DNA of 41,052 nucleotides from Phoronis australis (Eukaryota > Phoronida > Phoronidae), in contig NMRA01000824.1 of the NCBI GenBank assembly GCA_002633005.1, positions 67,754 to 108,805 on the forward strand. The letters are read 5' to 3'. The translations under genes were made by a program, and so were the position numbers. Below are positions 32,311 through 41,052 of this stretch, in pieces. Position 1 is the first letter of the stretch; every line of letters starts with the position of its first letter. The notes beneath the pieces are model-generated. The model had not been told where the DNA came from. It did not search any database and saw nothing but the letters and a program-made list of their open reading frames with translations.

Positions 32311-33229
32311 CTGAACATACTTGCGATTTTATGAAGCTATAATTATAATGATGTGCAAAGAGTATCTTTAAGATGGCTCCCTAGAAAGTTGTGTTGGTTT
32401 GTGATGCACTCTTATCCTGCAGCTGATGATTGTTATAGGTTGCAGACAAATGATATCAGTTTTAAAGGGCTTTGTGTGTCCAGGAGCTACTGTACTAATG
32501 GACATGGGGGTTATGAAATTGACTGGGAAACTCTAACACAATTTTTGTCTCGAAATTTTCCTATTTTACACTTTCTTGAGCGTGTTTTTACATGTTTATT
32601 TTTCTTTGTTTAGCTGTGCAGTTGAGAGTTTGGTGGTATATTTTCGTTTGATGAATCTTGTAATAAGCTATTGGATGTAATAGTATATAGAGTAGACCAC
32701 TGTCTGCGTTCTTCTAAATGGCCTATCCTATACATTTCTACTAATACCTGACACTCTATGTGTACTGAACTTCTCACACTAAGATTGCATGAATTGTAAC
32801 AAAATGTCCAAAAATGATTTAAGCCACCAATTTGAGCTCATAAAATTTGTCCCCCGTCCTGTATACCGCCGTGACGGTACTTGATTTTTGTTACCAACAA
32901 GAAATTTGAAACCATCAGCGACCCCAAAAAACTTCAGAGTTTATCGATATGGCCAACCTTAAAACTGCAAGTTAAAAGTGGCGCATGTACGCATTTCCTG
33001 AACCTTCAGGATCGGCTAGGTGCTGTAACATTTTTAAATCCAAAAGCCCGTCAGATGAGAATTCAAAATTGACAGTAAAATATCGGCGAAACCTCCTTTT
33101 AAAATTTCGTCTTGCTGCGATGTGTTATAAAAAAATAGACTGACGTGAATGCGAGATACAATGTTTGGGTTGACGTTACGCAGCCATCTGGGCTTAACAA
33201 AACTGGCAAACTGAAATACATCAGGTTTT
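32311..33229. other. No gene recognised
   Basis: Short plus-strand frames at 32353-32613 and 32881-33072 lack domains and splice context. Confidence 0.35.
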
Positions 33230-33392
33230 TATGCTCGGAATATGTCCCGAAAATAATAGGTGCGTCGCAAGCTCCGTTTCCAGAGAAACAAAGGAGACCG
33301 TGTATAGGCGATATAAGGTCATTTATATGAGTGTACAAATAACATAAAGATAAAATAATAATCTCTGGAAAGATGGGCAATAAAAAGCGCCA
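33230..33392 (+). repeat. Hairpin-containing repeat, copy 1
   Basis: Shares TGCTCGGAATATGTCCCGAA, GTGCGTCGCAAGCTC, AGGCGATATAAGGTCATTTA and AAGATGGGCAATAAAA with copies at 33766 and 35129. TTTCCAGAGA near 33278 and TCTCTGGAAA near 33361 are inverted within the unit. Confidence 0.82.
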
Positions 33393-33765
33393 GCACTCAG
33401 GTAAGAGGAACTACCCAAAGGAGAGGGTGGTAGAGGGTGGGAAAAAATGAAGAGAGATTAGACTCGAACCTAAGTGCTGTTAAAGCGAAGTACTGATGGC
33501 AGGAAACATAACTTTACTGAGAACAAAGGAGCCCTATGACACGTGACAATCATCAGCCTATGGGAGCCAGGAGCTGACCAAACTCGTGGCAGTAACACAA
33601 ACGAACCAATAGTGAGGCTGGAAATGGAATGTTCTAGTGCCTCGAGTGCAGAGGACCGCATGCGAATCTACACAAGGGGTTATTGGACCAGTCCGAAAGA
33701 TGGGGGTATAAGAGGGACGAGTCCATATTCTCACATAAATATATTTAACGAGTGAAATTATCATT

Positions 33766-33963
33766 TATGCTCGGAATATGTCCCGAAAATAATAGGTGCG
33801 TCGCAAGCTCCGTTTCCAGAGATACAAAGGAGACCGTGTATATTAGGCGATATAAGGTCATTTATTATGACTGATAAGGTACAGAAATATGAGTGTACAA
33901 ATAATAATCTCTGGAAAGATGGGCAATAAAAAGCGCCACGAGAGATGTTGAAGACAGCTCATG
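33766..33963 (+). repeat. Hairpin-containing repeat, copy 2
   Basis: Nearly identical to copy 1 over the first ~110 bp, with small insertions (TATT near 33840 and a CTGATAAGGTACAG block). It ends in GAGAGATG...ACAGCTCATGC, which is shared with copy 3. Confidence 0.82.
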
Positions 33964-34000
33964 CTATCTTACTAGGACATTCAATTTACTTGTTGAAGGA

Positions 34001-34078
34001 GGCATGGTGGCCTAGTGTGATAGGTGCCCGCTTCTTTACTCGAGGTCGTGGGAACGAGTCCCACTGTGACACACCGCT
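34001..34078 (+). mobile_element. tRNA-derived SINE head
   Basis: GGTGGCCTAGTGTGATAGG resembles a tRNA D-arm/box A. A perfect T-arm follows: stem GTGGG (34048-34052), seven-base loop AACGAGT, stem CCCAC (34060-34064), with box B-like GGGAACGAGTCCC. There is no CCA or intact acceptor stem, so a functional tRNA is unlikely. The SINE body probably extends right towards about 34240, but its end is unclear. Confidence 0.6.
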
Positions 34079-34244
34079 AAACTCTGAGGTTTCAAGCTCC
34101 TCAGCTCGATTTTAACTATAAATTAACAAAACATAAAAATGGTTCCAGATCAGTACAATGGGCCCACATGAGCGGCCCGCGCACGTCTGGCACAATGTGT
34201 ATCAGACCGCCTGCCAAACTTGAAAGGAAAGTTCAATGCTACAG

Positions 34245-35128
34245 AAAACTTGCAATGAAAACTACTCGTAACACGTACAGATATCACTAGAAATCCACAC
34301 GTCGAACACTATTCGCAAAAGACCTATGGCCTGATTGCGAGATCTGTGGAAATCCCGTTTTCTAAGAAAAGGATAACAGCATCGCTTGCGATGCTCCCAA
34401 TGAGAGCGTTTCCGTGACTAGGGGTTACCCTCGTACATCAACGGCGCCAAATGCGTAACTACTGCCCAAAGCAGTAACAATAAGCTTCTTTCCACAAGTT
34501 GTGACATATATTGTTGGCTTCCGACTACAACATCTTGAAACGTGCATTTCATTGTCAAATTTTTACTTTGCTTACTTGCTCCCATTGTTTTTGCCACTGC
34601 GTGTATTTCTCAAACTGACATCTCTGTTCTGATTGAAAATCAAGATTATCAGGCGATCGGAAATAGAAGTTTGAACTAGATATCACCAAGAATCAAATGT
34701 CAAATTCAAGCTTGAAAGCGAGACTAATCTGGGTTTGTAGCAGCGCAGTCCACAAAAAATTATTGTAGTTGGTAGAAGTGCCGCCCCCTCCCCGAAGTGT
34801 AAATTCAGCACCGAGTGTTACTACCCACTGACCCTTGTTTGTCGAATGTAACTTTCAAGATATTTTAAAAGGTTGTATATTTAGAAAGAGGCTTTTCAGA
34901 TTTTGGTCACATACGTGTACAAGTGACCTGGCAGGCCGATCAAACAGTTCTAAGCCTGCAATTTTTGTTTATGGGCCAACCAAAACTTATGTTATTTCTT
35001 TCTAGTTCAACAACAGGTGGCTTTACGTTTCTGATGAAAACGTACAACAGGGATTTATTATTTTAGATTAATGTTCTCAGAGGCACATATATACAGCCTA
35101 TGGTGTGTTTAGAAAGCTTTTTAAGATC
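34245..35128. other. No gene recognised
   Basis: AT-rich DNA with no supported frame. Confidence 0.35.
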
Positions 35129-35341
35129 GACATATGTCCTGAATAATAGATGAAAGATACGTGCGTCGCAAGCTCGTTACCAGAGATGAAAAGGAGACGG
35201 AGGTAGGCGATATAAGGTCATTTATTATGACTAGTACAATTACAATATAATGAATACAGGTAAATAACGTAAAAATGGTAATCTCTGGTAAGATGGGCAA
35301 TAAAATAGCGCCACAAGAGATGGTGTAAAACAGCCTATGCC
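35129..35341 (+). repeat. Hairpin-containing repeat, copy 3
   Basis: A more diverged copy of the unit at 33230 and 33766: CATATGTCCTGAATAATAG, GTGCGTCGCAAGCTCG, AGGCGATATAAGGTCATTTA and AAGATGGGCAATAAAA, with TTACCAGAGA and TCTCTGGTAA as matching (compensated) inverted arms. Confidence 0.8.
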
Positions 35342-36477
35342 CATCCGCAGTGCCATTTATCACACCAGAAAGGACAACTGACTAGAGAACTTCTTGTTGG
35401 TTACATTACGGTTATTTCACACCCAATTGCCAAAATGGTTGTTTTTCCATTTTTCAATGTCTGATTGCCCTTTTGTAAACAAACCAAGCTTATAATAGAC
35501 TGAAATGTCCTTAACCTTTACTTTAGATTTGCAGAAGAAATTAACGAAATGAGATTTCACTTGTCTTCCATATTGTGTGCGTGTGCTTAGTAAGTGAAGA
35601 ATTATCAATGTATTACACCGAATTATTTTTGAAGGCAACAAGATTTGCATGTTTAGAAAAATTTTTAACATTTTGAATCCCTTTAGGAATACAATTGAAT
35701 GACGAAAAACAATTACTCATCATTGAAATTATTTAGACTGAAAAGAATTAATACTAGGCCCTTTGAATTCAACACGGACTTCAAAAAATGCTGTCTTCCC
35801 TCCAGTAAACAAATGGTGCAGAAATTTCAAAACCTTCCAACTACATATAGCCCCTCAACCCCCGTCTAATATTTGGTCGCGTGGGCCTACCCTCCACTGA
35901 CCTACCCCCGAAAATGAAAATTGATTGGGCCCAACCTACCCTCAGGAGATGCCGTAATCAGGTAAGGTGGATTGACATCATCAGATAATGTGGATGGCAT
36001 CACACTGAACCAAAATCAAATAGCAAGTTGAAACATAAAATTTGGTTTATTCGAGAACCAATCGGAGCTTACAGAATGTACTCCAGCAAAGTTGTAATGT
36101 ACAAAACTAGTTAAAAAGACAAATGCTAAGCAATGTTTAACACATCTAGGTAACAGAGAACAATTTTAACAGTCCAATCCTGCAATTTGCATAAAATTAA
36201 CAATTAAGTAAGACTCCACTTAATTAGCAGAAAACTAATTGCCAAAATTGTCATATTTATCCGTGTTTCAAAGACTGATTACTTGGCTGCAAATAATGGG
36301 AATGTTGCTTAGTCTTGTTTTATGACAGCTACACAGTGCAAACCATGCTAGTGATAAATTAAAACGTTCTTTATCTTTAACTTTGTTAAAAATGACAAAA
36401 TAGAATTTCAAATGTCAGCCATATTGTGTGCTAAATACGTGAGGACTTACAGCAATATCCATTCCTACACTAATCTA
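35342..36477. other. No gene; fragments of a dispersed repeat
   Basis: Two related blocks, near 35545-35600 and 36390-36430, share TTTCA...GTC..CCATATTGTGTG. The minus-strand frame at 35417-35671 is probably an accidental frame in this repeat. Confidence 0.4.
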
Positions 36478-36689
36478 AAAACAAGTTAAACTTAAACTCC
36501 CTCCATCTTAATAACAGGTTCTGCCCTAAAAATGCTTCATTCCTGCAAAACACCAGAGTACAAACTTTTGACATCAATGGAGTCCACTGTTCTCATACAC
36601 AAGAAATCATGAAAACAATGGTTCAATAAGGACAGCCATGCTATTTCTACAGCAGCTCTGGAAGTCTCTGGTCAGAGTGCTATTTCAAG

Positions 36690-36811
36690 TTAGACGGCAT
36701 AGTTTTTAAGTTGTGGTTCTTCCATGCGCATGTACCCCTGGGCCAAGGTCTGTTGTTGTTGAATAACCCCCACTGCAGGAGGTGCTGCACCGACCATGAT
36801 GACCCCTGGTG
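36690..36811 (-). CDS. Gene B last exon: short cytoplasmic tail
   Basis: Acceptor TTATTTTCAG, phase 1, TAA at 36690-36692; 39 residues after the shared Thr codon. It reads PGVIMVGAAPPAVGVIQQQQ, then TLAQGYMRMEEPQLKNYAV. Only one proline-rich unit is present, against about five in gene A. The last 18 residues differ from gene A at one position. Confidence 0.83.
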
Positions 36812-38062
36812 CTGAAAATAAAGGTGCATACCATGATCACTGTGAGGTCCTATCAAAACAAGGTTTAAAATCAAAGAACGATTATCAAGTTAACGAGAAA
36901 TTCAAGTACACAGAATTAAACAGATAACACTAAAGACGTGAACTCTTGTATGAACTCCACCCTGTATTATGAATTAAACAAACTGTTTCATTTTTATGAA
37001 CACTGGGTGCAAATTCTCAACACATAATTCTTTCCAAGTCCAAATATCTTTTCCAATTCCGAGGAAGGATCATGCTGAGACCATCTTTATGGCAGTAAAA
37101 TGATCTATTCTAGCATGCATTCAGTAACGCTAGGACCTCGCTAAAATCTAGTCAAAGTTACATGTTCTCATTTACAATACACGGCAATGTCTCAAGTAAT
37201 CTCGCAAAGTCTTGCTTTTTAGCGAGGTCCTAGCGTTACTGAACGGGAGGCAGGTTAAATCTCATTCGTTACGTCTTCTGAAAAGGACAGGATGGTCAGA
37301 GAGTTAAGTTGATCATTCCCTCTCAATTTACATGTAGTTTCCGTGAGTACAATTCAAAGGATAGGCTGCAATTAACTTAGTGAATGATTATTGTGACCAA
37401 AGAAATTAATTAAAATCAAAAATAGCTATAGACGGAGATCCATACTGTTTAATAGATCTCTTTTTCCAGTTTGGTCCCAAGAGGACAATAGTCCATGACC
37501 TGTCTGGTGAGCTTGTCAAGCACGTTGTTGCGATGGTTTAGTGTTCCAGCAACAGATACTTCTTGCTAGATTAGCTAAGCCATTATTGTCGTAATACACA
37601 GACCAGACTCCCACAAACTGTCCAGTTTTCTTAAAAGCAGCAACATGATCAATTCTTGTTCATTCACAACTCCCAGGTCATTCACATTTTAAAAAACCTG
37701 AATATGGAGGATAGTTCAAACCCTATTATTTGTAAGAGCAACTACTCTCAAGTTTCAGAATTTCCCTCTTCAATTTTCAAAGAAGACATTTTGTTGTTTT
37801 TGCCCATAAGTACAAGGGAACTATACATCCAGTTCCTACATCACATGCAGAGCTTCCTGTTAGCACTCAATGATGTCTGGGAAAGTGGAATCACTGAAAA
37901 ATACCCCAGGTGCTTATTTGCAAACTTCTGGAAGTCAGAGCCCTTTGACCATTGAACTTACTATTTTTACTTCGGCAGCAACAGCAACAACAGCAAATGA
38001 TCAAACCAATGATGAGCAAGAGCACTCCACCTCCAATCACGTAGACAAGCCACTTGAGCATA
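36690..38062 (-). CDS. Gene B: paralogous LU-type membrane protein, 3' exons only
   Basis: Two exons are visible on the minus strand, 37962-38062 (transmembrane) and 36690-36811 (tail, stop), with the same phases as gene A exons 4 and 5. The signal and LU exons are not in the 3 kb between 38062 and the window edge and should lie beyond 41052; that the missing part is an LU domain is inferred from gene A. The protein should share gene A's topology but with a much shorter tail. About 17.4 kb separates this 3' end from the start of gene A, in head-to-tail order. Confidence 0.8.
37120..37243. mobile_element. 124-bp inverted-repeat element, copy 2
   Basis: Perfect inverted ends TTCAGTAACGCTAGGACCTC, continuing GCTAAA. 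It matches 19362-19493 along most of its length. It lies in gene B's last intron and is absent from the equivalent intron of gene A. Confidence 0.85.
37962..38062 (-). CDS. Gene B transmembrane exon
   Basis: 101 nt, acceptor GTCATTCCAG, donor GTAAGT. Encodes MLKWLVYVIGGGVLLLIIGL then IICCCCCCCRSKN. Seven consecutive Cys sit at the inner membrane face, against three in gene A. Length, phases and flanking intron sequence match gene A exon 4. Confidence 0.87.
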
Positions 38063-38104
38063 CTGGAATGACAGGACAGAAAGCAGCATTTAGACAAAGT
38101 TGTT

Positions 38105-39600
38105 ATAAACAAGAGCAACGCGTTGAAATGTGCCCACGAACGTATCACAAAAGATGTGCTTTTAGGGTTATTTATTTGTATCAAAAAGTGGCCACTAGAT
38201 GGCGCAAAAACGTACAATCCATCCAAAAAATGGGAAAATGCCATATTTCATAAAAATCTGTCAAAGAACTTTAGAGAAACAAGGGAAAACAGAATAAAAT
38301 AAAATTGCCACTAGTGGGCACAGCGTCCGTTGGATACGTATGCCAAAGTCGTCGTCATCTGTTGTTATCTACATATAAATACAATTACTTTAAAGATCCT
38401 GCAGTGGGTTTAGGAGATACAGCTATGGGAGCAAAACAAAACAAAACAAAACTACCACTAAGGGGCGCCACAGTAGTCAGTCGCCATCGTCAAATGTCTT
38501 CTTCACACTGATTCGCCAATTTTCAAAACCATCCCTAGAATGATTTGGTTGATAGATTGGTACGATTGGACGCCAAAAACAAGATTCCATCCAAAAACAG
38601 GATGCTATCCTCATCTCACCAATAGATCTATATCCAAAATTTTATGAAAATCTGTTGAGGACCTTTGAAGATACAGAGCTAAATGTAAAAAACTAAAATT
38701 GGGGACACACCAGTAGTCAGATCCATCTGAAAGTCGTCGTCGTCGTCCATTATCAACATCATATAAATACACTGTCTCGCTAAATTAAGTAAAGATCCTA
38801 AAAACGGTTTAGGAGATACAGCTATGAGCGCAAAAAAATAAAACTGCCACTAGGAGGCGTCAAAGTCGTCGGAAAATCATACATGCCAATTTTCATAATT
38901 ATCCTGAAAGCAGTTCGGTTGATAGACGAGTGGACGCCAAAAAACAGACTCGAAAACAGTAAAAATGGCCACTAGGTGGCGCAAACTAGGTAGAATCCAT
39001 CCAAAAACGGAGATATATTGTCACCACATTAACAGATGCCAGTAAGCCAAATTTTATGAAAATACATTGAGTATCAGCTTTGAATATAGAGAGGTAGACG
39101 AAAAAAATATAAAATTGCCACATAGGGTACCAAAGTAGTCGAAGTCATCGAAAAATCGTCAGCCGTCCACTTCATATTAAGAACATGCATGCCAATTTTC
39201 ACAATCAGGCCGCGGTTTGGTTGATAGAGGGGTGGACGCAAAAAACAGACTCGAAATCAGTAAAAATGGCCATTAGGTGGTGCAAACTACATCAAATCTA
39301 TCCGAAAACAGGAGGATAGCATCATCTCGCTAAAAGGTGCCTACAGTAACCAAATTTTATGAAAATCCGTTCAGGACTTTTGAAGGTACAGAGGTAAACG
39401 TAAAAAACTAAAATTGCCACTAGGGGGCACACCAATAGTCGGATCCGTCCAAAAGTTCGCTCATGGTGTCCCATCTACAGAAGAAACACTTGCAAAATTT
39501 CATGAACATACGTCAAGGGGTTTTGGAGATGGAGTAGCGGACGCCGTACGGACAGAGATGACAGCATAATGCGTCCACATAGAAATTTGTGGGCGCATAA
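38105..39600. mobile_element. Internally repetitive non-autonomous element, copy 2
   Basis: Same ends as 8595-10487 (AACAAGAGCAACGCG and TTTGTGGGCGCATAAAA). About four internal blocks contain AATTTTATGAAAATCTGTTG and AAAATTGCCACTAG. The corresponding point in copy A (about 4053) is uninterrupted, so this insertion came after the duplication, or was lost cleanly from A. Any target duplication is a few bases at most, within TATAA. Confidence 0.82.
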
Positions 39601-40303
39601 AAATGAACTTTTGATTTAGACCACTTACTGTTACAAAACTGCAAGTCTCACCTTGTTCCTTACTGAGGATTCTGGCCTTGAAAAGAACCGATAGAGTTCG
39701 TCATTGCCTGAGACAATACTCCGTGTATAATTTATGACCCGCCGGAGGAGTTTACTTATTGAGATAATTATTCTCCACACTCAAACGTATTTTGGTCTGC
39801 TTAACTAAGAACTTAATATTTGTTCATTACTTTTAGCATCGTTTTCATTGGACATGTCTAATGCTAGTTCACACTAATTAACTGTTAAGACTTCATTGTA
39901 CTCTTTCCCAGTGCTGCGTGGATCATGAAACGTGGCTCCTTACATTCCGATTTACCTGATGGATTGCAGTTGAAAAACATGCACATCTTGGTAATTACTG
40001 CCTACTTTGTGCCTTAATTGTAGTTGCTAGAACAATAACAGCTGAATCGATGCATTCCATAATTTGTGTTTTGGACTCGCGTAAGATAACGCATGGTCAA
40101 ATAAAACATCAAAATAATTCACATGGCTCATTTCGGGACCCACATCAACAACCAAACTGGCGTACACACTGCAAGGATCTCAGCGTGACTCTGTCATAAA
40201 CCATTCACAAGGCCCACACTCTGCTATGTAAACATGGAATTTTACATAGCTACAGGGAATGGGGAATACTGTGACATTTTTTTGATATTTACTACTGGAA
40301 AGC

Positions 40304-41052
40304 ACTGGCTGAAGAGGATGTTTTTCATTTTTTCAGTTTCAATACAATATTCTTCTGCCATTTCTTGATACATTTGCCAATTATTAAGCTTTACTTCTTG
40401 AGTTCCTTATCTCCCAAAATTTGAAACAGCTTATCAAAGAAAGTCAGTCGGCCGAAGTGGAGCAGCCAAAATCTCAGTGTCTGATTTAGTCAGGGGCCAT
40501 TCTCCCCTACACTTGACTAATTTACTCCTGAAATTGGCATGGTCACACCAACGATTGACGGCATATTGAAATTATATTTTTCATTAATGCAGTGGTGGGC
40601 CGGTGACCTCGATACGGGTGTTGGGTACCATATCTCAGGCCTGCAGTCAACATTTCTAAGGGAGAGTTCGAATTGCACATTTCCTTTGTCGGGAGGTCGA
40701 ATTTCAAAAGTTTGTACCTTAATTGCCAGCAGTGGTGTTCTTCTCTAGTAAACCGGTTGTCCACGTACTGCCAGCCAAAAACTCCAGTCGACATTTTTGG
40801 GCTGCAGTTGTTTGGTTACTGGTCATCCCGTTCTCTCATAGAACCCATTACCGTGTAGGCCTACGCTGATGTCAAAACTTTGATACTGTATCTTTGCATT
40901 TTACCGGGATGTATCAAGTTAGCTGACATTTGGCACGTGAGTTAAAGGCGAAGGCAACCTTTTTTCATGTCATTTTGAGCTAAAATAAGGTTGGTTGGTT
41001 ATCCTAGACATATTTTCCACTTAATTACAGCTTTTTGTAATTTTATTAATTT
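40304..41052. other. Right edge, no gene recognised
   Basis: Expected to be intron of gene B. Overlapping short frames at 40539-40858 on both strands have no LU motif or other domain. Confidence 0.35.

Larger units (their letters stand above)
36478..40303. repeat. Segmental duplication, copy B (3' half of gene B)
   Basis: Partner of 2490-4795, same order and orientation. It is longer mainly because of the insertions at 37120-37243 and 38105-39600. It lacks the two small elements found in copy A (3499-3567 and 3766-3881). Confidence 0.85.

Noticed and set aside
34048-34064. Functional tRNA gene
   Set aside because: No paired acceptor stem or proper anticodon arm; only box A/B-like parts as in a SINE head.
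37870-38253. Plus-strand open frame of 127 residues
   Set aside because: It is antisense to the gene B transmembrane exon and runs into the repetitive element; no domain or codon support.
40539-40858. Possible gene B LU exon on either strand
   Set aside because: No CxxC opening or closing Cys motif, and no splice sites in the required phase.

Overview
The window is animal nuclear DNA, AT-rich and repeat-dense. Coding DNA appears only as short exons with GT/AG splice sites, long introns, and non-LTR and Penelope-like retroelements. The repeats (GIY-YIG Penelope elements, short inverted-repeat elements, a foldback element) and the gene type suggest a marine invertebrate, possibly a deuterostome such as an acorn worm or lancelet; the phylum is an inference that the sequence does not settle.

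The main gene content is two minus-strand paralogues encoding single-pass membrane proteins. Gene A is complete within the window as a five-exon model (19276 down to 2685, about 290 aa): a signal-peptide exon, two exons forming one LU (Ly6/uPAR-type three-finger) domain, a transmembrane exon, and a proline-rich cytoplasmic tail exon. Every splice phase agrees (1, 1, 2, 1). Gene B (38062 to 36690) has the same transmembrane and tail exons; its upstream LU and signal exons must lie beyond the right edge. The 3' halves of the two genes sit in a diverged segmental duplication (about 2490-4795 and 36478-40303). Comparing the two copies gives natural 'empty sites' that prove several transposon insertions. 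Three other exon candidates are weaker: a plus-strand exon at 574, a GC-biased minus-strand exon at 23033-23120, and a minus-strand terminal exon ending at 30754.

The rest is mostly mobile DNA. From left to right: a Penelope-like fragment with inverted terminal repeats (1561-2446); tiny elements with 5-bp target duplications; a CR1/Jockey-like LINE with an apparently artefactual 0.77-kb duplication around a single N (6522-8054); a roughly 1.9-kb internally repetitive element into which a second Penelope-like fragment inserted with a 15-bp duplication; a possible 2.7-kb element containing a deleted mariner-like copy; short CAGTGGCGGA-type elements; a 0.5-kb palindromic element and a small element flanking exon 1 of gene A; and a 92-bp minisatellite.

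The most striking structure is a 4.08-kb foldback element (25628-29710) with an apparent 8-bp target duplication. Its long inverted arms are built of tandem modules, and its centre carries a third Penelope-like retroelement. That retroelement ends in inverted copies of a 48-bp terminus, and its 3' end contains a recognisable hammerhead-ribozyme-like motif. Right of it lie a tRNA-derived SINE head, a three-copy hairpin repeat, and the gene B duplication.
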